A stretch of DNA of 64,000 nucleotides from Lineus longissimus (lineage: Eukaryota > Nemertea > Pilidiophora > Heteronemertea > Lineidae). The stretch covers positions 23,567,292 to 23,631,291 of the forward strand of contig NC_088312.1 in NCBI RefSeq assembly GCF_910592395.1, in the 5' to 3' direction. This document shows, piece by piece, positions 11,991 to 24,116 of the stretch. Under the pieces are notes generated by a model. It was not told the origin of the DNA. It saw nothing but the letters and a program-made list of their open reading frames with translations, and searched no databases. Every line of letters begins with the position of its first letter. Position 1 is the first letter of the stretch. A program made the position numbers and the translations under genes.

Positions 11991-13589
11991 AACAGTGCAC
12001 TCGCATTCATGTACATTGTCAGTTTGGATCGATCCGATACATGTACATCCGCACATCAACTTGGGTGTACCTGTGATGGTTGCGCAATGCAGATGGAAGG
12101 TTGAGGGCACTTGGCATGCCTACGAATATTCTAAAGCTTTCCATGCACGTATCGTGTACATATGATGGCTACATAGCGAGGCTCTGTCATTGTCTGTATG
12201 TGAGCCTATCTAACAACTAGTACACGGGTTAGGGGCTGGGACCATACATCCCACGAAAACGAGGCAGTTTCTGTCAAAGCGACGCATTTTCTGTCGTCTG
12301 CTCACGGAAACAAAAGAAATAAAAGATTTATTCCCTTCGAATAGCGAAGAGCTCCATTAATGGGAATACATCATACATATAAGCTTCCTTTATGTATTGT
12401 ATCTTGCTACATAATTTATGGTGTATCTAGTGAGTTACACAGGTTGTCAGCTTTTCACTGCCCTTCATTAGCGAGAAAATAACCATAACTAGACTGATCT
12501 ATTTTTGACCAACAAGTGCCTAAATAAAGATGGAAGGACAGATTTACCCTGTGGCTCCCCCAAAATATCTTACCCACTCAATGCTGCAGGTGCACGCGGC
12601 CATAGGAATGTATCCCGGCACCAGATACTGTGTCTGTAATCAAGCCGTGAAATCACCGCCTTCTGGTCACTTCCCCAAACTGTAAACCTCCGCTGGTCAA
12701 GCAGTGATATCTGAGCCTTGCTGGTCACCTCCTGTCGCGGGTCCGGTCATGCGGGAGTGGTCAGCCTGAGTGGCCCTTTGCGGACACCTCGTCGGTGCCC
12801 GAGGCTAGACTGTGGTTGCCATGGACCTGTTAAACTATAGATCACCAGAAATAAGCTCCAGATGATCTTTACTGTTTGGCACGTATTTCTTGCTTCACTT
12901 GCTAAAATCAAATCCTCGCTAGAATGCATCTGATGAAATCTTGTATGAAATGGTACAACGGTTGTTGGTATTGCAAGAGGCATCTGTGTGTTGCTGGGGC
13001 CTTGGAATGGCCCGCTTTAACGAACATTAAGCGAACACTAACGCCAGATTTCTTCAGGATGTGGAAGAGAGTCATATACCGGAGACGGACATAATCGCGG
13101 CATAATATTTTCGCGAGTCAAGAATTTTTTTCATATATCTTCTTTTTTTACCAAGAGCTACTACCAGTGAATAGGTACTGAAGTGTACGTGTCTACAGTA
13201 TATTCAATCCACTGTCAACAGGTCTCAATGTACATGTATAGAGTAAATAAGCCGATAGGACAAAAGATGAGAATTAATCTAGGCAAAAGACATTGAAGTG
13301 GTGTGGAATTCGTGTTTGTTAGGTGTAATTATATACGTGCTAATTGCAAGGGTATACGCGGTCTCTAATTAATCACCTCGCTGGATGCAATGCCTGTGGT
13401 GAGAATTTTGCCAAGAGGTGGTTATGATGAAAGAGATCCAGTCGTGGCACAACATTTTGTATTTAGACTAGCTGAACGTAGTCAGTAATGTTATGCAACG
13501 TTATGTAATGTTACCCATATGCCCAGCTCACATTATCAACTACCTGACCTACTTAGGTACCTGACCTACTTAGGGCTCTTCGTCCCTAG
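11991..13589. other. No gene recognised
   Basis: Apart from one stray copy of the 42-bp unit near 12735-12785, nothing is recognisable. The short frames lack motifs. Confidence 0.5.
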
Positions 13590-13599
13590 TGGCAGAAGA

Positions 13600-13887
13600 C
13601 TACAACACAACCTCCAGCATTTTCGGTCTCTTGCTTCCCGTTGTGCCTCGTCCCATGTTAGCCCCATGACGACAGAGTCCTCCTCCGGGTGACTTTGGGT
13701 CGGCCTCGTTTTCTCTTTCCGGGGGGGGGGTCCAATGCAGGGCAGTCTTTGGTATGGTGCTTGGGTTCATCCGGAGCGGGAGATGTACAAGCCATCTTAG
13801 TCTGCGGCGTCTGATAACGTCGACGAGGTCCTCTGTCTGCGTCTTCCCACCGGGATCTTCGTTGGAGATTATTCTTGGCCAGAACAC
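13600..13887 (-). mobile_element. LINE retrotransposon remnant, ORF2 C-terminal end
   Basis: The minus-strand frame contains DVIRRRRLRWLVHLPLRM, then a proline-rich 'W-T-P-P' and a 'P-K' segment. This matches the conserved tail of many non-LTR retrotransposon polymerases (R-x-L-R-W-x-G-H-x-x-R-M ... G-K-R-x-R-G-R-P-K). A homopolymer run at 13724-13732 and departures from the usual pattern indicate frameshift decay. No reverse-transcriptase core is left nearby, so it is a short 3' fragment. Confidence 0.75.
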
Positions 13888-15261
13888 TTTGCAGACACCT
13901 GTTGTGGAAAACTAACTACCTGAGGGGAACTCGAAACTGCTAAGATTTATCAATGGAAGCTAATTCCCGCCTTAGGTTTAAACAAGGCCGTTCGAAACTC
14001 CCCATTTTTATAATTGTTTCGTGATGGGTTTCCTTAAGGACCATAGTATACGACAACAAAGGAAGGAATTAGTCATTTATTTCCCGTTTGTTTCTACTAA
14101 GTATAACCAACGGTGAGAAGAAGAATTTCTGTCAAACCATAATGCCTCCCAATATGTATGATTTTGCCGTCAGATTTTTTGCCACTGGTGCTTACAGATT
14201 CCCCATCGTAGAAAAGCTTGCAGAGTGCAATAAAGAATATGCTTGGTTGTGGGAGAAATCAGGAGACTTGAAAAATCGTCGATAAAATGCATTTATATCG
14301 TCCTTTGTAGCTCTTTGTAAAGCTTGCGAAACCTCCCTAATGTTTTTCCACAGCTCATCACAAGTAGCCTATGTATGCTAAAACCAATCCCACATTTTGA
14401 CAATGCCTGTCAATTGATCCATTGACAGAACAAAAGACTCTTTTCGGCTGATATAACTGCTAAGCCGGCCTTACTTGAGGGGTAGAGGAGAAGTGCCCGG
14501 ATGCTATTGTCTTTGGTCAAGATCGGTCGCGGTTGATTTGAACGCCAGTCTATTGGTGGGTGAACTGCGTAGAACATCGCGGGAACACTTTCTCCGATTT
14601 CAAACGTTAAAATGCCTTCATTATTTCCCAAATCAAGTCAAAACAGCTGCAGCAGAAGGTAGGGCCAATTAGCTATTCCTGATGATGGTATGGATTGGTT
14701 TCAATGGCTTTTTATTGTAGAAATACTCATACAATCGAGGAGGGAATGAACTGCGCAGTTTAAATTTCAAGCCAGACGAGGCGTTACGAATTATGTACAT
14801 CATTGTACTTTATGTACATGTTCAACGGCGATACCAATTGCTATCTCTTATCAAATACCATTCGTCAAAACCAACTAAAGGCGCACGTCCAAGTCATGAT
14901 GGTGAAGATGGCCTAGAAGTGATCAAAGTTAGTTCACACGGCCGATATCTGCGTGATGCCATCACTTTTGTTCTATCCTGTTATGTGGAAACCTGAATTC
15001 ATGAAGTTTTGTCTAATTGGACATATTCATGGAGGGTAGCTTTCACTGAAGTCAAATCAGTGAGACTTTCCCTTTAAAGGCCATATATCAAGGTTTGAAA
15101 ACATGCTTGATACTCATGAAATATGTTGAGGGTTAAAAAAACAAGATCCCAGACATTAAAAAAATTATAATAATAAAGTCATTATGTTTCGTACGGCAGG
15201 ACTTGTGTATGTGCACTCTGGAGGGCGTTGTGACTTTGTGTGTCGTCATATCATTTGAAAG
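13888..15261. other. No gene recognised
   Basis: Small frames at 14088-14285 and 14475-14672 have no identifiable domain. No repeat array is seen. Confidence 0.45.
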
Positions 15262-15465
15262 ATGGAAACAGTTAACAGTTTTAAATTCAACAACCATTTA
15301 TTTGGCGGCCACTATCCCGACTGTGGTGTAGCACCCGACTATAACTGGCATGAAAAGGGAATACGCTGGTTATGGATGTCAGATCGTGGTTCCCTGACCT
15401 TTGCAAACAATTTCACTGGACGTAACCCACGCGGCGACACCGAGGACCGCTGGCTGATCTATTGA
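15262..15465 (+). pseudogene. Possible C-type-lectin-like exon fragment
   Basis: The frame reads ...IRWLWMSDRGSLTFANNFTG then NPRG-TED-RWLIY and a stop. The order W-x-W-x-x-D-x-G ... L-T-F-x-N-x-x-x-G-x-N-P ... E-D resembles the carbohydrate-binding half of C-type lectin domains. An in-frame stop lies just upstream (15256-15258), with an AG immediately before the ATG. The cysteine normally following the E-D is arginine here. It may be a decayed exon or coincidence. Confidence 0.25.
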
Positions 15466-15560
15466 TATGTTCGTAATAGGGTGTCAAAGTCGGAGAGACG
15501 AAGAGCCACTCGTCTCTTGTAGGGGGTTCACTTGGAAGTGTTTGCATTTGTTAGCCTATA

Positions 15561-16475
15561 AACACAAGATTTCAATCCTTCAGTCTTGGGTTTGGCGGGA
15601 GAACTAATCTTACATAAGTCCCAAAACAATATCATATGTCTTTATGGCAATATTTATTATTGGGACCCAGTACAGTGCCGTCCTATCCAATATTCCTGGG
15701 GCTGTTGGAGAGGCTTCTTGTCTAAACAGTGCCATTCTGCCCCTCTAAGGCATATGTTGGTAACTAATGAATTGACTGCGAAATGAAAGCAGGTTAAACA
15801 CAATGTGTTAATTCTTCAGTCTTGGGTTTGGCGGAGAGAACTAATCTTACATAAGTCCCAAAACAATATCATATGTCCTTGTTGCAATATTTATTATTGG
15901 GACCCAGTACAGTGACGTTCTATCCAATATTCCTGGGGCTGTTGGAGAGGCTTCTTGTCCAAACAGTACCATTCTGCCCCCTCTAAGGCATACAGTGGTA
16001 ACTAATGAATTGAATCCGAAAGGAAAGCAGGTTAAACACAAGCTGTTAACTCTTCAGTCTTGGGTTTGGCGGAGAGAACTAATCTTACATAAGTCCAAAA
16101 ACAATATCATATGTCTTTATGGCAATATTTATTACTGGGATCCAGTACAGTGACGTTCTATCCAATATTCCTGGGGCTGTTGGAGAGGCTTCTTGTCCAA
16201 ACAGTACCATTCTGCCCCCTCTAAGGCATACAGTGGTAACTAATGAATTGAATCCGAAAGGAAAGCAGGTTAAACACAAGCTGTTAACTTTTCAGTCTTG
16301 GGTTTGGCGGAGAGAACTAATCTTACATAAGTCCAAAAACAATATCATATGTCTTTATGGCAATATTTATTACTGGGACCCAGTACAGTGACGTTCTATC
16401 CAATATTCTTTGAGGCTGTTGGAGAGACTCCTTGCCTAAACAGTACCATTTTGCCCCCTCTAAAGCAGGTAGGAT
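15561..16475. repeat. Tandem repeat, ~238-bp unit, 4 copies
   Basis: The phrase cagtcttgggtttggcgg recurs at 15581, 15817, 16055 and 16293 (periods 236, 238 and 238). The last copy decays after gccccctctaaagcagg near 16475. Copies 2-4 are the most alike. Mirror minus-strand frames of 64 codons repeat with the unit. No gene is recognised. Confidence 0.93.
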
Positions 16476-17665
16476 GCAGAACTTGTGTAACCAAGCTTTC
16501 AGAGAATGCTTCTATGACCACTTCATTTATGAAAAATACGACTCAGAGCCAATTGCACCTGATGCATATGATCGTATATCCAGTGCAGGCTGACAAAACC
16601 TTCAACATGAGAAACATGAAGTGATGGTCTCTTCCATCTTGACCCTCAATGTATTGACATCGCTCAGCTTCGAGACGACGCGCTTAAGGGCGGAGGCTAC
16701 GGTGGCAATAGCGCTGAAAGTTCAGTACGGACTCTTCGGATCGACATCCCAGGGTTATAACTGCAATTTATGCAGAATCGTAGTAGCACGCAAGAAACGC
16801 ACAAAACTAGATCGCGACCGGTCCTTATAGCATTACAATTGAGCTTCTAAGACGCTCCATATGATATGGATGTACCTTTTCATTTTCAGGGTCATAGAAC
16901 AACTCATCCCTCCGTGACAAGACCTCCATGAAGACGACAGGAAAAAAACTCTGGGCCAAGTCTCAGTATAGTCACCAACCAATAGGGACGGTCACTGTTT
17001 CCAGTGGTCACTCCATGCTGTTACAGTGGATCCGAATCCTACCAAACTGGAGCGCCACCTGTTCCCACATGTGGTGCCTTCATAGATTTGTGTTAGTGAT
17101 ATCTTTTTGTAAAACCCATTAGTGATTTTTACATATCGACAGATGAAGATAACAGTTGTAGTCGAACATTTGAATTTGTCCTAAACTTATCAAATAAAGA
17201 ATGAACAGTTTCACAATCTTAGTGGTTGTTTGTACATTTCATCATTGGTGTCCGTTCATAATCCAGGAAAATATTTGACACGTCCTTCATGTGCCCGATT
17301 GTTCAAATTGCAACAGCTCGTTGATGATGTCTGTTAACTCGGGCGTTAGCCTCAGGAAGTAACGCCAAGTACGTGTCTTGACTTTGTCTGTAACAAGCGG
17401 TTCCTGTAAGAACAATCAGGACAAAGTGTGTTGTCGCATCCCTTTCGCAGACACAACCATTCCAACATTATTGTCGTGGATGATCAGGCCTCAATGGTAC
17501 CACCATCTCCATACGCGTTCTCTTCTGCTTTTCCACCCGCCTCATATCGGTCCGTTGTGTAAGATCCACCAAGACATTCAAACTCTTTCAATCAATGGTC
17601 GCCGAGTACAATAATCGGTGTTCTATACGCCAGCTTCACTTACCTTCCTACCGATGAACTACGCA
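16476..17665. other. No gene recognised
   Basis: Only short frames without motifs. Confidence 0.45.
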
Positions 17666-17743
17666 CTGCCCGCCAACTAGTCAGCACGACTCAGTTAGGA
17701 TGTCCTGCCCGCCAACTAGTCAGCACGACTCAGTTAGGATGTC
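17666..17743. repeat. 39-bp direct duplication
   Basis: The block ctgcccgccaactagtcagc plus acgactcagttaggatgtc occurs twice head to tail (17666 and 17705), without differences. A second imperfect doublet (tatccggccctat...cggattatgg) follows at 17819-17886. Confidence 0.9.
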
Positions 17744-17886
17744 TCGGACTTTCATTTCCCTGTTACTGTCTGATCACAACTGGTCAGAGTTTATTTCAAA
17801 GTATTGTCCCGGGAGAAAGTATCCGGCCCTATCGTATTCTGCCGGATTATGGTATCCGGCCCTATTGTATTCTGACGGATTATGGT

Positions 17887-18578
17887 ATCTGGGTCTATAG
17901 TCAATTACCGTCTATAGCTATGAAGTTAAAGGACAGTAAATTCCTTTGTTTCTTGGACATCCTGTCCATGAAGGACAATTCAAACTTCTACACCGGTGTC
18001 AAATAAAGACTGACTATCAGCGACAATGATCGACGCTGTAATGATTACTTTTTTCAAAATTTAATTGTGTTTTAATGTTACTTTTCCGGGTATATATTGC
18101 GTGATAATAAATTGAATGATGTGATGAGACGTACGATTCATAGAGTACTATAGTGTGATATGATAAAATCGGTGTAACGGTTTTGTTCACCATATTTCAC
18201 TGTTTCTGTATAAATAGCTAGAGAGACCATGGATATGGGAATACAGAGAAAAACGTGTCATTCTGCCGTTCAGCCTGTCTAAATAATAAGAGAAAACACT
18301 CAGAATAGGAAACACACATGCGACGTTACAAACGTAAAACACTTAAAAAGCCTTTTCAAGAGAAAAGAGTTAACAGTAAACTTTATTAAAAATGTAGCGA
18401 CAAGTATTGCATGGATATTCGATACCTTTTTCAAATCATAATGCGACATTAAAGTTGCCTCGTGAAAGACAATCAACATCGCTGGAACAGTAGGCTTGGA
18501 GATTGAGACCTGTGGTCAATTTTGTCGTTTTGACGTAATTTTGATTCATACCCTAGTAATAATCAGCGCCACCTATGT
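17887..18578. other. No gene recognised
   Basis: AT-rich, with no supportable coding region. Confidence 0.5.
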
Positions 18579-18626
18579 AGAGGTTCTTCAATGACGTCAC
18601 GTCGTGACGTCACGTGAAGAACCTCT
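18579..18626. repeat. 48-bp near-palindrome containing two TGACGTCA sites
   Basis: Outer arms agaggttcttca (18579-18590) and tgaagaacctct (18615-18626) are exact reverse complements. The centre holds two copies of TGACGTCA, the full cAMP-response-element octamer known to bind CREB/ATF dimers. Whether it regulates anything is unknown; it lies about 4 kb from the globin start. Confidence 0.8.
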
Positions 18627-20412
18627 ATTAGTATGCCGATCCCTATTCACTTGCCACAGCGGTGATGAAACAATCTTATCACCAGTTACCCATCGCCACA
18701 ATCTGTTAAACACGTATATACAGTTTCACTGTTAAATAAGTGTCAGCTAACCATAACATGACATGTTCGTGATGCTACTTTAACGATGACACAGTCTTAG
18801 CCACTTATACACCTCAGACACGCCCAATGCTGCGCCTGCAAGTAGTGGAGCATAGGTCGCCAGCTCACTCAACTTGGGTCCAGTTCATCCCCATGTTCTG
18901 TCGATCGTCGCCATCATGTCTTCCTTGGCCTGCCTGGACGTCGTCTGCCTTCTGCGGATTCTCCCAGAGTGCATCATGCCTGGTGGTGTTGTCCTAGGCT
19001 TTCTAGATAGGGAGACTTCTTCACTTTTCCTACTGGTTCTTGGCGGAACGCGACAGGGTCCTCGTTGGTCGAGTTGATCCACCTCCCTGCGAGATCTCGT
19101 GATATTTGGGTGGTCGATCGCACACAAAACAACAACCAAACCTTGTGTCAGGAATTGACGAGGATCTGAAATGGTTGGGTACGAGGCTGGATGACTAAGA
19201 ACCTTTCTCCATGTTGAGCGGTAGTGGTTAAACGATGATGACATGTTCATCAAATTAGCCGGCCGCCATCCATCTTAGTTTTGATTAACTGCGCTTTGTT
19301 GAAATTTCGTGTAAATGTCCCGAGAGATGAACATGGCAATGTACATTTTCTACCAGGCAACGAACAAGGCGGACGGCTGGTGGATTCACGTGACGAATAT
19401 TGTAGTTATGTATTACTTGTAACGGTGAGTTTGAAGGCCCCGTATTACCCATTTCTCCGCCACACCCAGCAGCGCTTTAAACAATGACCAGTAACCAGTC
19501 GAGATCAAAAACCAGCTTACCCAGCTTTCAGTCTTACCGTCTCATGTCATCAGTGTTAGAATATCAATACTAGTTGCTAGAAGTAGCAATATTGACCAGT
19601 TGAAATCGGTCCTGTTCGCATTCTTATCTGAGGTTGGTCACCAAGGTGATCGAGGTTTGTATTGATCTGTCAACGGTATCCATTAGGACTTATATTAGAA
19701 GCCGCTATAGTATACTACAGTTAGCTAATAAACTGCCGTCATTCGAATCGACTGGTTCTTGGTCATCAATGGCGGTGCATTATGACTCGTCTAGAAGGAG
19801 CAATCTGAAATGAAGGTGTCTCCAGCATAACCTGGCAGTAGGTAGTCAGCGGTATGACAAACCACCATTGGTGATTGGTCTTCGCTATCAGTGGTGGTGC
19901 AGAATGATCACTCCTCACATATCTCCACATTTTCTCTAAACAAGGAAGTCAAAAGTGACCCGGTCGTGGAGGAAATACATGCTTTTGGTTTAGACATACA
20001 GTTAAAACCTGCATTTTGTATTAAAAGTTCCCTGATGAGGCACACACACAGTCATGTAATTTGAACTACAGTATCTTTTATTCAGTTTGGGTTCTAGGTA
20101 AATGTCTCTCCAATGAAAAGCATTAAAAGGAAAACGCCCAAGAAAAATGCGCAATTATACCTGTTTATGATACATGTACATGCATACATGCACCTGCTGC
20201 ACTTATTCACTCGTTTGTGCTGGTCGTCATCATGGTTTACCCGATGCGCAAAATCGCTGTGTTCATCCGACTCAGCACTTCTGCTCAGGTTAATCACAAA
20301 CCAAGATTGCGCCAAATGTGAAAATGACAAACACGGAGCGAAAACACGGGCCAATAAGAATCTGAATCGTCCAAATGATACTCCCAATTCCTAAATGGAT
20401 GTCTTAAATGCA
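18627..20412. other. No gene recognised
   Basis: Antiparallel frames at 18885-19253 and 20094-20394 show no domain. The right edge is immediately downstream of the globin poly(A) signal. Confidence 0.45.
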
Positions 20413-20418
20413 TTTATT
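20413..20418 (-). terminator. Poly(A) signal AATAAA for the globin gene
   Basis: tttatt on the plus strand reads AATAAA on the minus strand, 80 bases past the globin stop codon at 20498. The position suits a short 3' untranslated region. Confidence 0.55.
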
Positions 20419-20497
20419 AATGATGATGAATGAGAAAGTATAAGGACAAAGTGAAAATATTTACATCAGGAAGTCGTTAATGTATCAGCCAATCAGA

Positions 20498-22536
20498 TTA
20501 AGTTTGATTCTCCTGATTTGCATGGCCATTTGCAGGCTTCCCATTGGCTGTATCGGAATTTATTTGCGTAAGCGACGGGCCGCTTAAATTAATATCACTG
20601 ACACTTTCACTATAGCACGTCTCGCTTGCTCGGCTCGCGTTCTGCCTCCTGAGCGCGTCCATCACAGAATAGGTATAACCCTCGCCCATTTTGTCAATAA
20701 TAAAATCCATGACCCATTCCCAGACGTCATTCACTTCCTGCGTGAATTCTTCACTCAGAATCATCTCCCAGGTATAAAGTACGCTCTTCTTGAATATGGC
20801 GAAGTAGGCGTTGTCGAAGCCTGGGATCATGGCATGTTTCGCACCCAGTATCATGAGTTTCTGACCGATAGGGCCCGACTCCAGGCTCTCCAGATTATCC
20901 ACCACCTCCTCTATTATGCTGATGAAGTTCATGGCGTGTCTTTGGAAGATCTCGTTCTCGGATAAGCGCTCGTTTCTCACATCCCTGAAAGAAAGGGCAA
21001 GAATTGTAAATAAGCAACATTTTAAAGACGGTATTTCAGTCCTGCGATATAAAAAACATCAACATTTTCTATAGCTTTTTAAAACAAAGCAATGTCGAAA
21101 TTCCTCACTTTCTCTAACTTCTTCACAACCCTCGTAATCTAAAACAAAACAATGTCGAAATAGATGAGGTTTTCAATTCCCGCCAGAAAATGCCAACAAC
21201 CTGATGCAAATCAGAATCCAGTTGATTCTGAAGACTGCATAGCAGACCCGTTAAGAGAGAAGGAAGAAGCGTCGGCAACGACCACCATCTTTGACCGAGC
21301 AACGCATGCGCCAGGGTAGAACCATGCTTGGCGACATATGAGCCAATGAGAATTAAGGACGACATTCGCCTCCTCTGGTATCAAGTTGGCTGCTAATGCC
21401 GACCAAGGCCCGTAATCGGAGATAATTGTCACAGCAGGTGGTCTAAAATTCAATGATTCATCACCTATAAAAATTAATTTAATGGCGAAGATTTCCTGAA
21501 CGACGTGTGTCACTGACACGATGTGCTACCTGGATGAGGCCATTCATCTGAGAGAGAATATCCTAACACATCAATAGTTCAGTCAACTACCAAAGTACCA
21601 TCTTTCTCAAGCTTCTCATTTGTGACTCGCTCTACCAAAACTAGGCGCTTGTCGCATCTGAACTTGACAGGTTGATACGGACTTGTTGTTCATTTCCCTA
21701 TTGTAGACCTTTGGTGAAATGTAACCAAATCAGTTTGTAATAGATTTCACAAAAGGTCTACAATAGGGAAATGAACAACAAGTCCGTATCAACCTGTCAA
21801 GTTCAGATGCGACAAGCGCCTAGTTTTGGTAGAGCGGGTCACATTTTAGAAAGGGTTACTAGTAACCGGTGATAATGTGGACTAATGCACTCAGGCTGCC
21901 TAGACCTTCTGAAGGGCAGCGTTCTATTGAGGGTTCACTTCGACACAACTCTTGCGACCTCGTACGAATCAGGTATAAAATGGTCATAATGCGATGGTCT
22001 TACCCTAAGAATACCAAGGCAAGGAACATGATGTAATCATCTGTCAACTATTATCAGGTCCGCGCGGATAGTGACCTATATCCGTTGCTTGTGTGCATTC
22101 GGCAGGAGTTATATAGGGTTCACGTTGTCATTTGTCATGATTCATTTGTCACGAGTTCACTGAATTAGGCTTGAAAACACGACGTAAGGGTGAAAAGTGA
22201 CCTCGTGAATCGTATGTAGGCCGCTCTTTGGAAATGATTTGTTCGTTCTTCATGTAACGCATGGAAAGTGCCACGTTACATGTGAAAACGGGAACTCTAT
22301 ACGCTACGCAGAACCTACCTAAACGAAAACAGCTGTTTCATATGAGGCGCCGCCTCGAAGACGTAGATGAGTATTTTAGATCCACTCCTCATCAAGTCGC
22401 GTGACAGGAGAGGCCACGTGCAGCTGACGATATCCAGCTGAAAGTCTGTCAACTTGGGACAGGGTTCCTCTTGCGTCTGCTGCTGCTTCCCGTGCATGCT
22501 TTCCACCCTCGTGCTCTTACTGGATTTGCATCCCAT
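20498..22536 (-). CDS. Globin X-type globin, membrane-anchored, 2 exons
   Basis: Exon 1 is 22536-22319 (ATG, 72 codons plus 2 bases, donor AG|gtaggt). Exon 2 is 20984-20498 (acceptor tttcag). The product is 234 residues. It opens MGCKSSKS, a myristoylation (G2) and palmitoylation (C3) motif characteristic of globin X. Visible haem-pocket residues are the CD1 Phe in KQLFSF, the distal His E7 in FQRHAMNF and the proximal His F8 in LGAKHAMIPG. Trp in SCTWPLL fits helix A. A polar C-terminal extension of about 45 residues follows helix H. Globin X proteins bind O2/NO at membranes and have been linked to nitrite reduction and lipid protection in other animals; the role here is inferred from family. 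The single intron lies in the CD region, and neither B12.2 nor G7.0 introns are seen. A 97-bp inverted repeat lies in the intron. Confidence 0.88.
21624..21840. repeat. 97-bp inverted repeat (foldback/MITE) in the globin intron
   Basis: Left arm 21624-21720 and right arm 21744-21840 are reverse complements with about two mismatches, around a 23-base loop. The arms contain ctaccaaaactaggcgcttg and its complement. No coding capacity is seen. It sits entirely inside the single intron of the globin gene, so transcripts would form a long hairpin before splicing. Confidence 0.92.
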
Positions 22537-24116
22537 GTTCAGGGCGTGACCTCATCTTTTACTCTGGAAATATAATCGTGATATGCCTAGGTAAGGAATG
22601 AAATGAATTAAGTGTATTGGGGCCAGTGTAGTCACCAATTGTAACACAACTCGATTGCAATGTAGAATGACCAACACACAGTGTGGAACGGGGGATGTCC
22701 GTTAATTCATCGAATTCATCAACCAGGTGGTTTTTATGTCGGTCGCCGGGGTTGTCTGGTGTATGCCAAGGTGTACTTCGCCTGTGTACATGAGAGGCAA
22801 GAGGGAGATAGCACCAGTCACAGGAGCACGGCGGTGGCCATCCTGAGCTTCAGGAGAGCTGGAGCATATGGAAAACCACTGGGTGCCGAGGATGGGCGGT
22901 GGCTGGTTTTTGGTATCTATGAATATCTTGGTTTGAAGAGTCAGATGATGTGTCACCAACGGCTTCGGAGTTGATTTCATTTCCCGTCTTGCAAGGTTTC
23001 GGCACAATAACAGAATGATGATTTAACCTTTGGGACATTACAACTGATCATGGAATGGATCTTGTACCTTGTCTAGTATATCAACGCTCCGATTCGATCA
23101 TCAACGGACGCAGTGGGGCACCTGATAACGTTCTATCCGCAGAATACTATCACTTAAACCACATTCTGAAGTCAGAAAGGTATTAGTGGCTTTAATCCTG
23201 GCATAATTAGCCATGAAAGCGGCAGGCTCGGTCGCTGTTTGCTTTAATAATAGGCTGAACCAAAGCAAAGGTTGACACAGTCATGATGAGAAGGAAACTA
23301 GGAGTGAATGGTTCCCTGGGAGACCATTAGGCGCTTTATTAACTCAGGTAAACATTCAATTTAAACAATATTACTGATGGGGTTACGTCCAGTGGAAAGC
23401 TCCATTTTCATACAATGTATGAAAATATGCGCAGACAGGAAGCCCAATGGTCATATCGGTTGCTTTTTGAGTACAAGATACCCTGAAAAAGTCAGCAGAG
23501 AAATATTCCCTGAGAGATCAATGGGAGCTTTGTTTAAGTAAATATTCGTTTTAAAAGATATTCCTGATGAAGACACGTCCGTTGGCGGGATCCATATTCA
23601 CAGATTTCTTGTGTGAACATGGGTGTATTTGAGGACCATTTGCCGGTGTCTTTCCCGACCAGCCGAACTGGGGTACGCAACAAGAGATATGATATTGCTG
23701 TGAAGAAAGCATTCCTGAATGTCATCGCGCCCAAATGTTTAAGGAATTGAGACTGAACTGGAAGTATTGATTGTCTCACCAAACGTCGTGAGGGTGGAAC
23801 TATAATGCAGGCCATCTCAGAGGGGCAACTGGTGTGTTAGATTAACACGTTTGTCTTTGTTTCATCCTTTCTCCAAGACCGACTATAGTTCTATTGTATT
23901 CAGTACATGGATTACATTGGTTTGAATAGCGTGTTGTATTTTAGTAGTTAGCCCGCTGGGCACGTATGTTCTTATGTGTGTCCGGCCAGTTGGGCTGTGG
24001 TGTCACCGTCGTGTTGTAACAAAATAAACTGGACAGATACAAAGACGAAAGTGTTCGGACTCAGCTCTGGGGATTCCGAATTGGTTCCAAATCCCTTTTG
24101 ACAAGTCGTAGTCTCT
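22537..24116. other. No gene recognised; upstream of the globin
   Basis: This holds the presumed globin promoter, but no element stands out. A partial copy of the 8929 palindrome family lies at 23766-23786. Open frames at 22681-22974 (+) and 23534-23815 (-) carry no recognisable domain. Confidence 0.45.
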
